Shown in pieces: positions 9,346 to 19,034 of a stretch of DNA of 64,000 bases. Positions within the stretch are counted from its first letter, which is position 1. Each line of letters starts with the position of its first letter. The notes under the pieces were generated by a model. That model searched no databases. It had not been told where the DNA came from and saw only the letters and a list, made by a program, of their open reading frames with translations. The stretch comes from Ceratopteris richardii (Eukaryota > Streptophyta > Polypodiopsida > Polypodiales > Pteridaceae). The stretch is taken from positions 782,001 through 846,000 of the forward strand of contig MU260052.1 of NCBI GenBank assembly GCA_020310875.1, written 5' to 3'. The position numbers and the translations under genes were made by a program.

Positions 9346-10145
9346 TGTTGGAGGATAAGCACTCCTATGTGCACAACAAAAGCAAATGAACCCTCCTAGG
9401 ATCCTAAAATTTTTCAGACAGAAGCTCTGTATTTTCTGATTTTCTCTGAGTATATGCAGAGACTGAAAATGAAATTTTGCAGGCATAAACTAGACTTTAA
9501 GATCTTTCAAATGAGAGTAAAATCACTCCATTTGGACACTGGATGATGCCTCAACTAGCTGCAACAAAAAAGATAACTTGATCTCTTCACACAGTATGAG
9601 CTAACTAGACAGACACTGTTCTGGTCATTTCTCTGCACATGTGCAGGCACTGAACCTGAGACTTATACCAGCCAAAGTAGAACTTATAAGCTTTCTAACA
9701 AGACAAAAATCATTGCAAATGGATTTCGGATGAAGGAGAAACAACAATTACAAGACCGGGGGGTCTGCCAAAAACATCTAGATAGATAGAGTGTGTAAAA
9801 GTGAAATTTCTACAAAATATGCAGAGAACAGCTAGTAGGGGGTGTGCTTAAGCAAGGGGGCAGTTTGGGCACGTATTTCGACGACTCTAAGTCATAATAC
9901 AACTCATTAGAGGTTTTAAAGACCTCATACTAACCTCTTTAACCAATCAAAAGCATATACATGTCAAAAGTGAGGTCCAATCACATCAAGAGGTGAGCTA
10001 AATCTTCTCTAATCAAATTCTTTCCATTATGGGCATGATTTGATTCCTCCAACTCGTGGAAATCAGCCTCCTTTGATTGTGGATGATGTGGAAGGTTCAA
10101 TTTGGGGCATGTTCCCACACTCTTGAGCTTGAAAAACTTTCAACA
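9346..10145 (-). repeat. 3' LTR of Copia D
   Basis: This LTR of 800 bases has TGTTGGAGG...TTTCAACA ends and is about 98% identical to 14625-15416 by eye. Its inner edge meets the polypurine tract. It is flanked outside by the target copy CTATC (9341-9345). Confidence 0.95.
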
Positions 10146-10155
10146 CTCCCCCTCA
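10146..10155 (-). other. Polypurine tract of Copia D
   Basis: On the reverse strand TGAGGGGGAG abuts the 3' LTR. This is the normal plus-strand primer site. Confidence 0.8.
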
Positions 10156-10181
10156 AGCTCAAGTCTTTTTCCTTCGTTGCT

Positions 10182-13100
10182 TCAACCTATGTCTCTTATG
10201 TTGATTGCTTCCTTGAATCCTCCAAGCTTTTTACCTTCAAGAAACTTTGTCATCATGTCTGCAGCCTGCATATTAGTGTTCACATACCTTATATCTAGCT
10301 CTTTTGCCATCACCTTTTCTCTAACAAAGTGGTAATGAACCTCCATGTGCTTGCTCCTTGCATGAAACATGGGATTGTTAGCTAGATAGATGCTTGAAAT
10401 GTTGTCTCCATAAAGAGGAAACTCCTCCACTTCTACTTCCAAGTACTTAAGTAGCTTCTTAAGCCATAATAGCTCACATGTAGCCAATGCTAAACCTCTG
10501 TACTCAGCCTCTGTGGATGAAAGAGCAACAGTGGGTTGCTTCTTAGAGCTCCAAGAGATCACTTTTGTACCTATCATGAAAACATAACCCGATGTACTCC
10601 TTCGATCATCCTTGCTACCTGCCCAATCAGCATCACTATATCCTTTGACACTTAGATCAGCATCATATGAGTAAAATATACCTTGGTTGATGGTGTGCTT
10701 GATGTAACGAAGCACCTTTCTTGCCGCCATAAGATGATCATGAGTAGGTGCATGCAAAAATTGAGAGAGAACACCTACTACATATGCAAGATCAGGTCTA
10801 GTGAATGTAGCATAAATTAATGAACCAATTATGCTTCTATATAGTGTAATATCTTGTATAGCCTCTCCTTGACCTGCAACCAACTTTGTATTGGGCTCCA
10901 TGGGCTGAGAAAGTGGCTTACAACCACTCATACCAAACCTGTATATCACATCCAACAAGTATTTTCTTTGAATCAAGAAGATGCCATTGTGTGCATAGAT
11001 TACCTCTATTCCCAAGAAGTATTTTAGTGTTCCAAGATCAGATATCTTGAACTCCTTTCCTAGCTTTGATTTGATATCTTTAATACCTGCAATATCACTT
11101 CCTGTGATGATCAAATCGTCCACATAGATGCATATGTATACCGTCTTGTCTCCTTGCTTCTTCATGTAAAGTGATGGATCTGCAACACTTTCTTTGTATC
11201 CACAACTTGATAAATAATCCACTAACCTCTGATTCCAGGCCCTTGGGGATTGCTTTAGTCCATATAGTGCTTTCCTTAGCTTGCAAACATGATTTGGGTA
11301 CCTCATACTAGCGAATCCTTGAGGTTGGCTCATGTAGACTACTTCTTCAAGCTCTCCATTGAGGAAGGCATTCTTCACATCCAACTGATATAAGCTCCAT
11401 TTCCTTGATGTGGCCACTGCAATCAAAGTCCTAATTGTTGGCATCTTGGCTACGGGGCTGAAAGTTTCATCATAATCTATCCCGTAGCTTTGGGAGAAGC
11501 CTTTCGCCACCAACCTTGCTTTGTACCTAGCAATGGAACCATCTGAATTTCTTTTAATTTGGAAAATCCACTTATTACCTATCACCTTCATGGCTTCTTG
11601 AGCTGGTACCAAGCTCCAAGTATGGTTCTCATCAAGTGCTTTGAGCTCTTCCTTCATTGCCTCTTGCCATTCCTTGCAATCCTTAGCTTCTTCATAACTA
11701 GTTGGTTCCTTGTCCTTGATTACCTGAGTCATGTATGCATAATGCTTTGCAATGAAATTATCATATGTTAACCTTTGTACTGGATATCTTACTCTTGAAG
11801 ACCTTCTTTCACTTCCTTTGGGTGTGGTTGCCATCTTCTTTCTTTGTTTTGCCACTCCTGGAGTTTGAATTTCTTCTATCTCTTCATCTTCCAACATGCT
11901 CTCGTCCACATAGCTTCCTGCTTCAATTGAAATCTTCTCTTTGCCTTTGAATTTGCTTTCTTCAGAGTTTGTCTCTCTTTCCCTAAGCCTTCCACTCCAT
12001 GGTGAGGGTGCCCTTGTGTTGCATGAGTTGCTTGGACCACTTAAGTCCATGCTTACTTGAACTCTATCATCATTCTTCAAATCTGTCTCACCTATGTCTT
12101 CAACCTGCAATGGACTTGTGCATGCATACCAAGGCTTCAACTCATCAAAGACAACATCCCTACTTACCTTCAGCTCCTTGGTGATGGGATTATAGCATTT
12201 ATACCCCTTTTGTTCCATAGAATATCCCAAAAAAATACACCTTTCAGATTTGGCATCTAACTTTGACCTCAACTCTTGAGGTACATGTACATAGCATATA
12301 CAACCAAAGATTCTAAGATGTGAAATGCAAGGTTTTCTTCCACTCCATGCTTCCTCATGGGTTAGATGATGTATACCTGATGTAGGACATCTATTCATGA
12401 TGTATGTGGCTGTATATGTAGCCTCTCCCCAATAACAATGTGGCATATTCATTTCGTTGAGCATACACCTTGCTACCTCTGCTATGTGTCTGTTCTTTCT
12501 CTCTGCTACCCCATTTTGTTGAGGGGTATACCTGCATGTAAATTGTCTTTTGATGCCATTGACCTGCAAAAATTCAGAAAATTCATGGGAGAAATACTCT
12601 CCCCCTCCATCGGATCTCAAAGTTTTGATAAACTTGCCAGATTCCTTTTCCACCTGTGCTTTGAATTTCTTGAAGTAGTGGAACACATCTGATTTGTTTC
12701 TAATGCAATACAACCACACTTTCCTTGAAAAGTCATCAATGAAGGTTACAAAATACCTATTTCCAGCAAGGGATGCTTCTCTTGTTGGACCCCTAACATC
12801 CGTGTGAATGAGGTCTAAAACATTTGCACTTACATAGGTACTCTTCTTGAAGGGTAGCCTTGATTGTTTTCCTTGTTGGCAAGCTACACAAATTTCATGC
12901 AACATTTTAGATGTAAAATTTGGTAGGCCTCTTACCAAGCTCCTCCTTTGCATGTCCTTGAGCTTTTGTAGGTTGATGTGACCTATTCGTTTATGCCATA
13001 GATCCAAATCTGCTATCCTCTTGTCTCCATATGTGACATACATTGAATGGTGTGGCTGATTTATGTCCATTGTGAACATTCTCCCTTGTTTTTTTCCTTT

Positions 13101-14141
13101 TGCTATGAGCTTGAAACCTACCCTTGGATCCTCAACAAAACATCCTCTTTCATTGAACCTAACTTGATAGCCTTTTTCTACCATTTGGCCTACCGAAATC
13201 AAGTTTTTGGTAATAGTAGGGACATGTAATACCTCTGATAAGCACTTTGCTCTTTGATTTCCTTCCAAACTGATATCTCCCACATGTTGAATGATATGCT
13301 CTGAGTTATCACCTGTTTCCACATGCCCTTGATGCTTTGGGACCTGCAAATTACTAAAAAACTCCTTTCGACATGACATATGATTGCTACATCCACTGTC
13401 TACATACCATATATCTTCACTAGCTTGAGTTGTATCTTCACCATACCTCATGGCAAGTAAATAATCATTCCCTTGGCTTCTATAATTGTTGTTGTTGCTT
13501 TGATTCCCTTGTCTTTGAGCTCTATGATAGCATTCATTTGCAAAATGATCGGGCTTAACGCATACAAAGCATCCATTTGAAGTGGCTTGTCCTCTTCCAC
13601 CAAATCTTCCACCTCTTCCTCTATTTGTGGCTCTTCCACCTCTTTGACCTGCATTTTCTTGTTGTCCTTGACTTCCTTGGTTGCTTTGATATCTTCCTCT
13701 TCCTCTTGTAGCACCTCGGTTGTGTCTTCCTCTTCCTCTACCTGCATACAACAATTGCCCTTGGCTATCCTTGGCATTATGACCACCAAGGTTCATCTCC
13801 TCTGTCACCATGAGAGTGATTAGTTGATCAAAATCAGGAAGAGAGTCCCTTACATACACTGAAGTTGTGAAAGCCCTCCATTTTTCATCATCCCTAAGTC
13901 CATTTAGGGTGTGGGCGACAAGATCGTCATCATCTAGGGCACAACCGATTGACCCTAGTGCATCTGCAAGCTCTTTAACCTTTAATATGTAATCATTAGC
14001 ACCTTGAGAGGGGATTTTCCTAAGATTATTTAGCTCATTCTTGAGCTGAATTTTTCTAGCTTTTGTGGAGGTTGAGTACAATCTCTCCAAGCACTCCCAC
14101 ACCTTCTTCGATGTATCCAAATCTTGAATATGCCCTACCAT
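10182..14141 (-). CDS. gag-pol: Copia gag-pol polyprotein
   Basis: An open frame of 1319 codons codes for the particle and replication proteins of Copia D. A gag capsid part (residues about 1-110) is followed by a Gly/Arg-rich linker and a zinc knuckle CFVCVKPDHFANEC (near 190). The aspartic protease has WYVDSGCSNHM (near 245). Integrase has an HHCC finger (HKRIGHINLQKL through CVACQQGKQ) and a core with HTDVRGP, FIDDFSRKVW and RSDGGGEY. Reverse transcriptase has WIFQIKRNSDGSIARYKARL and YVDDLIITG (near 1010). RNase H has GYSDADWAGSKDDRRSTSG and SSTEAEYRGLA. The order PR-INT-RT-RH is diagnostic of Copia. The capsid start is encoded in the adjoining feature. Confidence 0.96.
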   Translation of the reverse strand: MVGHIQDLDTSKKVWECLERLYSTSTKARKIQLKNELNNLRKIPSQGANDYILKVKELADALGSIGCALDDDDLVAHTLNGLRDDEKWRAFTTSVYVRDSLPDFDQLITLMVTEEMNLGGHNAKDSQGQLLYAGRGRGRHNRGATRGRGRYQSNQGSQGQQENAGQRGGRATNRGRGGRFGGRGQATSNGCFVCVKPDHFANECYHRAQRQGNQSNNNNYRSQGNDYLLAMRYGEDTTQASEDIWYVDSGCSNHMSCRKEFFSNLQVPKHQGHVETGDNSEHIIQHVGDISLEGNQRAKCLSEVLHVPTITKNLISVGQMVEKGYQVRFNERGCFVEDPRVGFKLIAKGKKQGRMFTMDINQPHHSMYVTYGDKRIADLDLWHKRIGHINLQKLKDMQRRSLVRGLPNFTSKMLHEICVACQQGKQSRLPFKKSTYVSANVLDLIHTDVRGPTREASLAGNRYFVTFIDDFSRKVWLYCIRNKSDVFHYFKKFKAQVEKESGKFIKTLRSDGGGEYFSHEFSEFLQVNGIKRQFTCRYTPQQNGVAERKNRHIAEVARCMLNEMNMPHCYWGEATYTATYIMNRCPTSGIHHLTHEEAWSGRKPCISHLRIFGCICYVHVPQELRSKLDAKSERCIFLGYSMEQKGYKCYNPITKELKVSRDVVFDELKPWYACTSPLQVEDIGETDLKNDDRVQVSMDLSGPSNSCNTRAPSPWSGRLRERETNSEESKFKGKEKISIEAGSYVDESMLEDEEIEEIQTPGVAKQRKKMATTPKGSERRSSRVRYPVQRLTYDNFIAKHYAYMTQVIKDKEPTSYEEAKDCKEWQEAMKEELKALDENHTWSLVPAQEAMKVIGNKWIFQIKRNSDGSIARYKARLVAKGFSQSYGIDYDETFSPVAKMPTIRTLIAVATSRKWSLYQLDVKNAFLNGELEEVVYMSQPQGFASMRYPNHVCKLRKALYGLKQSPRAWNQRLVDYLSSCGYKESVADPSLYMKKQGDKTVYICIYVDDLIITGSDIAGIKDIKSKLGKEFKISDLGTLKYFLGIEVIYAHNGIFLIQRKYLLDVIYRFGMSGCKPLSQPMEPNTKLVAGQGEAIQDITLYRSIIGSLIYATFTRPDLAYVVGVLSQFLHAPTHDHLMAARKVLRYIKHTINQGIFYSYDADLSVKGYSDADWAGSKDDRRSTSGYVFMIGTKVISWSSKKQPTVALSSTEAEYRGLALATCELLWLKKLLKYLEVEVEEFPLYGDNISSIYLANNPMFHARSKHMEVHYHFVREKVMAKELDIRYVNTNMQAADMMTKFLEGKKLGGFKEAINIRDIG

Positions 14142-14416
14142 AGAGTTGCTAATATGCTGAATAAAATGAAAATGACCCTTTTGTCCCTTTCATCCCAATC
14201 TCTTACTGCTCTTCTCTGGTCATTGGTTGGATTTACCTCATCTATGCAGGGTTTTGGCTCTCCACCACTCACAAGTCCCCACAAACCTTTCCCCATCAGA
14301 AAATTGCTTATTCTAAATCGCCACGGTTGGTAGTTTCCTTTTTCGAGCTTCTCAATCTGAGCATTGAGATCAGCCATGGTGCCTCCTAACTCTTTTGAAC
14401 CTCCCCCTTGATGCAA
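14135..14416 (-). pseudogene. gag: N-terminal gag of Copia D
   Basis: This frame begins with a Met-Ala-Asp-Leu start after MHQGGGSKELGGT and reads EKLEKGNYQPWRFRISNFL and GKGLWGLVSGGEPKP. It is the conserved N-terminal gag segment of Copia elements (W-R/K...M...L...G-LW). It abuts the long gag-pol frame and belongs to the same element. Confidence 0.8.
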
Positions 14417-14611
14417 TGAAGTTGAAAAGGATGGCTTTTACCTCAAAAAATAGAGCTACTCCTCTTGATGAAGCTTCGTCTTTGATTTGATGATGTATTT
14501 GCTTCCCCTTGTTGTTGACGTGCCCGTTCTTTGCTTCCTTCCTTCAAAATTTGATGAAGTCTTCACTTCACTTCAGTAGCTCCTTCTTCTCTCTTTGATA
14601 CTCCACTTATA

Positions 14612-14623
14612 GCTCTGATACCA
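14612..14623 (-). other. Primer-binding site of Copia D
   Basis: The reverse strand reads TGGTATCAGAGC, complementary to the initiator tRNA-Met 3' end. It lies one base inside the 5' LTR. Confidence 0.95.
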
Positions 14624-14624
14624 C

Positions 14625-15416
14625 TGTTGGAGGATAAACACTCCTATGTGCACAACAAAAGCAAATGAGGGATCCTGAAATTTTTCAGACATAAGCTCTG
14701 TATTTTCTGAGTTTCTTTGAGTATATGCAGAGACTGAAAATGAAATTTTGCAGGCATAAACTAGACTTTAAGATCTTTCAAATGAGAGTAAAATGACTCC
14801 ATTTGGACACTGGATGATGCTTCAACTAGCTGCAACAAAACAGATAACTTGATCTCTTCACACAGTATGAGCTAACTAGACAGACACTGTTCTGGTCATT
14901 TCTCTGCACATGTGCAGGCACTGAACCTGAGACTTATACCAGCCAAAGTAGAACTTATAAGCTTTCCAACAAGACAAAAATCATTGCAAATGGATTCCGG
15001 ATGAAGGAGAAACAACAATTACAAGACCGGGGGGTCTGCCAAAAACATCTAGATAGATAGAGTGTGTAAAAGTGAAATTTCTACAAAATATGCAGAGAAC
15101 AGCTAGTAGGGGGTGTGCTTAAGCAAGGGGGCAGCTTGGGCACGTATTTCCACGACTCTAAGTCATAATACAACTCATTAGAGGTTTTAAAGACCTCATA
15201 CTAACCTCTTTAACCAATCAAAAGCATATACATGTCAAAAGTGAGGTCCAATCACATCAAGAGGTGAGCTAAATCTTTTCTAATCAAATTCTTTCCATTA
15301 TGGGCATGATTTGATGCCTCCAACTCGTGGAAATCAGCCTCCTTTGATTGTGGATGATGTGGAAGGTTCAATTTGGGGCATGTTCCCACACTCTTGAGCT
15401 TGAAAAACTTTCAACA
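14625..15416 (-). repeat. 5' LTR of Copia D
   Basis: This LTR of 792 bases pairs with 9346-10145. It starts transcription of D on the reverse strand; I could not pick a TATA box with confidence. The target copy CTATC follows at 15417-15421. Confidence 0.95.
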
Positions 15417-15421
15417 CTATC

Positions 15422-17225
15422 CAATGTGGTCTTACATGATGAAACATATTCTCGTTGCAAAACGACTATGGAGCATAGTGGTAGATGTAGATCGAGGACC
15501 CCCAAGTTCTTCTGCTTCATAGTCTATTATGGTAGATGGAGCTTCTTCTTCAACTATAGTGGTTACTCCTTCTCCACCTACACAATAACAACTTACATGG
15601 GATGATAAAGATGTTCAAGCTCATACATTGATTGCATTTTCTATGAAACATCATATAACTCTACACATTTGATCATATTCTACATCAAGACAGTCACATG
15701 AAACTCTTGCTTCTTTGCATGCCATGCATAGTGAAGCATGTGTTGCATACTTGAGGAAGCAACTTCAGGATGTATGTATGGCTTAAAAAGAGGCTGTGGA
15801 TGTGTATGTGGCATGCATCAAGGACTTGAAAGAGCAATTGGCAAACATATGTGAGATTATTTCAGATGCATCACTCATCTCTACATTGATGAAAGGATTA
15901 CCAGATTCTTTTCAAAGCTTTGTCACTACACTCGGTTTGGTTGAAGAAGGGAATCCAAATATGTATGCATTTGATGAGATTGTGTGTCTTCGGGTACAAG
16001 GAGAGAAATCTAAAGCAATAGGAGTGGTTTGATTGAGGGAATGCAAGCACTTGATGTCTCACAAAAAGGGAAAAGCAAGCATGGTTCAACTTTGGGTTCA
16101 TAAAAACCAAAGTCTCAACCTTCATCTTTCACTTATCACTCTAATGATGCTGATTTGCAAAAGAAGAAGAGCTAAAATATTGTTGGAAAGTTGGTAATAC
16201 TATTGATGAGTGTAGAAAGCTAGCTAATCACAATGAAAAGAAGAAGGAATCCAACATGTCTATTGATGACAATTCTTTCAAATGCAAATAATGATGAAGC
16301 CAACATGGCTCAAGATTTTTGGGCATGTATTGTTACATGTCATTATGATGCATCATTGAATTCTAAATTTATGGTTGTGAGTGAGGTTGATTTGGATCGG
16401 TTCTTGATAATGATGCTTCAAAGCACATAAATTCATGCAAGATGTTTCTTGTATCTTTGAAAGATGCACCCAGAGGACATGTGGTGCATGCAAACAGTGC
16501 CTCTTATCCTATCATTGGAGTAGGAGAATTTGAGCTTATGGATGCAAATGAGGTGTGATTCTCTCAAAAAATGCATTATATTTACCCAATATAATGAAGA
16601 ACTTAATTTTAGTTCCTTTGATTGCCAAAGTTGGCCTTCATGTACACTTTGTTGATGACAAGTGTATGGTTCATGATTTCAGCAATGGTGATATTATTGT
16701 GATGTCCGATACATTATTTAATGGCTTGTATCACTTGGATACATACAAGAGGGTTGCCTAAAATGCCTTAGTTGCTCATACTTCTTCCATGGCTGAAATG
16801 GGGTTTTGGCATGCTCCTTTTGGTCACTTGAACTTCAACAACTTGCTTTACCTGCAAAAGAAGGAAATTATTATTGTTTTGCCAACACTTGAGTTCATTT
16901 AAAAGCATGCATGTGAAGGTTACATTCTTGGGAAAATGTATTGTGATTCTTTTCCAAAAGTTAGTCATATACACACCACACCAACTTGTTCATAGTGATG
17001 TATGTGGCCTCATAAAGACTCCATCTTTTGGAAAACATGTATATTTGTTGCCTTCATTATGATGTTACTCGCCATAGATGGGTGTATCTTATGAAACCAA
17101 ATAATGAGGTATTTTCTTGCTTCAAAGTATTTTTAGTTATAGATGATTTTTTTTCTAGAAATAAGCTTTTGATTATATGCACAGATCATGGTAGTGAATA
17201 CATCTCACTGAAATATGCCTCATTG
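15422..17225 (+). pseudogene. Copia H gag-to-integrase remnant
   Basis: This continues Copia H after the D insertion. Gag is recognisable as MKHILVAK-like sequence near 15440 and ACIKDLKEQLANICEIISDA at 15805-15870, then LMKGLPDSFQSFVTTLGLVEEGNPN. The pre-integrase region reads LPNIMKNLILVPLIAKVGLHV with VHDFSNGDIIVMSDTLFNGLYHLD (16580-16740). The integrase core has HQLVHSDVCGLIKTPSFGK (16975-17035) and CTDHGSEYIS (17178-17210). The sequence ends near 17225. It carries many breaks and is clearly older than Copia D. Confidence 0.75.
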
Positions 17226-17229
17226 CCTC

Positions 17230-17607
17230 TTCCAACCTCTAGCAGACTATTCATCACCTGTGAGCAAAGTCTATGAAAAATAAAGGTTCATCCAATAGTC
17301 TGTGTAATCCTAGTGCTTTCCATCTTTTGTAGTTGACTGCAATTTTTTGGAATTTGTAAAATTCCTGGCATAGCATGGTGTACTTGTAACCTCCAACTCC
17401 CACAGTAAAAATATGCTGACCAATGATACCAAGGGTTTCTTTGAGTTCTTTGACTATCCTCTCTGCTTCTGGAATTTCTTGCTCTTCATCAGACTCTAGC
17501 TCTACTTGTTCTACTGTTGCTTCACTGTCTAAGAACCAATGTCCTCTAGACAAAGTTACTCAGTCTGCTTTGAAATCATGGATTGGTAGTTCCTTTGGAT
17601 TCACCAT
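17230..17607 (-). pseudogene. 3' ORF remnant of gypsy B
   Basis: Coding-like sequence starts at an ATG at 17607, which lies three bases after a strong splice-acceptor-like TTTTCTCCAG. It contains the motif SRGHWFLDSEATVEQVELES and an acidic helical stretch (SDEEQEIPEAERIVKELKET), then IFTVGVGGYKYTMLCQEFYK. The 3' ORF of element E has a matching GHWF motif (TKAKGHWFWEDQPVEDYLF), which supports a shared protein. It has no membrane segment. The element ends here, and the remainder of the ORF type is seen in C (5579-8050). Confidence 0.55.
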
Positions 17608-17608
17608 T

Positions 17609-17713
17609 CTGGAGAAAATATAACATCACACAAGAAAGAAAACTCCACCCACATGATTTTGTAAAAATCACATTTGTTCTTGAGATAAAATGAAAAAGAA
17701 ATGAACATAAAAC
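17609..17713 (-). other. Candidate leader intron before B's 3' ORF
   Basis: A donor-like TCTCTAAG|GTTTTATG (junction at 17714/17713) and an acceptor-like TATATTTTCTCCAG (ending 17609) enclose about 105 bases of U-rich sequence, typical of a small plant intron. It lies between the TATA box at 17821-17831 and the ATG at 17607. Splicing to make a separate 3' ORF message is known for some env-bearing plant gypsy elements; that it happens here is inference. Confidence 0.4.
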
Positions 17714-17820
17714 CTTAGAGAAATTCTGACTTTCTTATTTGTGTCACAGATAAAAACTCAATTGAAGTGATCATTACATGTGTATCAAGATGTCTAGTGC
17801 TCTCTTTCCTTCTGACAGCT

Positions 17821-17831
17821 CTTTTTATATA
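17821..17831 (-). promoter_or_regulatory. Internal TATA box upstream of B's 3' ORF
   Basis: The reverse strand reads TATATAAAAAG, a near-perfect plant TATA box. It lies about 215 bases before the 3' ORF ATG and about 100 bases before the candidate intron donor. Element E has the same order of parts. Confidence 0.45.
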
Positions 17832-17839
17832 TTTTCTTA

Positions 17840-18640
17840 ATAATATAAAGAAAGGAAAATACATAAAAAATGAATAAAAAATAGAAATCTGCTGTAATTC
17901 AACCTATATCTTGCTTGTGCTGTATAACTTATATAAACAGAATTACAATAGAAAATTGAAAATTTTTCTCTCTCTTTTTTTCCTTTTTTCTTTTTTGTTT
18001 TTCTCTTTTTCTTTTCTCTTTTTTTTTTAATAATAATTTTCCTCCACTTCTCCCCTCCTATTTCTTTTTTTAGAAAGAGGATAAGGTAGAGTAAGTGAAA
18101 ATAATTTCCAATATATGATAATTTCCTTTTGGTAAACTTCTGAATTCCTTATTAGGAATCCCATGTGTGCATCAGATAACCATTTTGTCTTTTCCTTCAC
18201 CTGTAACTCTTCATACTTTTTGATCTATTTAAGTATTGTCATGCTTGTTTCCTTTCCATTGAATCAAATCTGATTTTTTTACCCAATAATACTTGATTCC
18301 TCTTGACTTTATTCTAGGAATAAAACCATCTTCTTTTGATAAGCTGTACTTGGAAGTTTTTGGCTTCCATATCCATTTACTTCTGGGAATTTGTTTTGAT
18401 AAGCAGTGCTTGTATGTACTCTGTTTCCACATTCTTCCTGTCTTAATGCCTTGATGCTTCTGACCATTCCATACTTGCCACCTTTCTTCTGTCTTTTCAA
18501 CACCTTTTGTTTCTTCAATTTTCTCCTGTTTTTGATTGAAGTAAATTTGATCATAAAGTGGTTCTAATTGTAATGCCTTTGTAGTTTCTAATGAAAAAGT
18601 AAATCCTTCCAGGTCTGAGTTATGAATATCCTATTGATCT
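17840..18640 (-). other. Intergenic and degenerate stretch between B's post-integrase domain and 3' ORF
   Basis: The part 17840-18120 is AT-rich with a purine-rich reverse strand and long A-runs (T-runs at 17960-18060 on the forward strand). Near 18229-18554 there is a Lys-rich coding-like stretch (NRRKLKKQKVLKRQKKGGKY) that contains two copies of a Ser/Thr-AYQ-K motif. I recognise no domain. Confidence 0.4.
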
Positions 18641-18642
18641 TC

Positions 18643-19020
18643 CTATTCTTCATCACTCAATAAAAACATTAAAAACCTTTTGTCATTTAATGTCAATTTA
18701 AGCTTCCTATTTTCAAAATCCAAAATTACTTTACCTTGCCTGAGCCATGGTTGTCCCAAAATCAATTTCTTAGTCATCATATGATCTGGCCATTCTTCAC
18801 AATCTATTTTCATATATTCTTCATTGAACTTAACTTTAATAGATGGTGAAGACATGCTTTGTATTATCTGTCCTTCTAAGGTTTTGATAAGTGTTTTACT
18901 TTCAGTCCTTTTTATGTTAAATTTTTCCAACAAAACTGAACTGATCAAATTTACTTGTGCACTTGAATCTATCAAAACCTTGATTTTTTCATCATAAAAA
19001 TTCATTGCTATAACAGGCAA
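18643..19020 (-). CDS. Post-integrase retropepsin-like domain of gypsy B
   Basis: This frame of about 125 codons reads MPVIAMNFYDEKIKVLID at a retropepsin-like catalytic-loop position, then NLISSVLLEKFNIKR, GQIIQSMSSPSIKVKFN and finally KKLILGQPWLRQGKVILDFE. That matches the retropepsin order: hydrophobic strand, catalytic loop, flap region, and ILG-x-x-W-L strand-helix. It is not the element's usual protease, which lies before RT at about 23330-23060. Element E has the same kind of domain at the same place (49400-49980). It could be a second protease, a binding domain derived from one, or a captured host DDI1-like or retropepsin-like gene. Confidence 0.6.
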   Translation of the reverse strand: MPVIAMNFYDEKIKVLIDSSAQVNLISSVLLEKFNIKRTESKTLIKTLEGQIIQSMSSPSIKVKFNEEYMKIDCEEWPDHMMTKKLILGQPWLRQGKVILDFENRKLKLTLNDKRFLMFLLSDEE

Positions 19021-19034
19021 ATGCTCCCTTACTC

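Larger units (their letters stand above)
9346..15416 (-). mobile_element. Young, nearly whole Copia element D
   Basis: This Copia retrotransposon of 6071 bases has two LTRs (9346-10145 and 14625-15416) and perfect target duplications CTATC at 9341-9345 and 15417-15421. It also has a PBS, a polypurine tract and a gag-pol frame of 1319 codons. By eye the LTRs differ at about 14 positions plus one short gap region, roughly 2%. At about 1.3e-8 substitutions per site per year (the rate used for grasses) that is under one million years; it is older if the host mutates slowly. About one break is visible, near the start of gag. Confidence 0.95.
8831..17225 (+). mobile_element. Old Copia element H, split by Copia D
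   Basis: These are remnants of a forward-strand Copia element. In order they are an LTR tail (8831-about 8999), a PBS (9003-9014), the start of gag (9279-9345), then after Copia D the rest of gag, a protease-side region and part of integrase, ending near 17225 where reverse-strand gypsy B begins. Its gag start (GMLQAEGKIDGTNY) resembles the gag of Copia I (MLAVEDKLDGTNY), so H and I are related lineages. It has many breaks and no visible 3' LTR. Confidence 0.7.
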
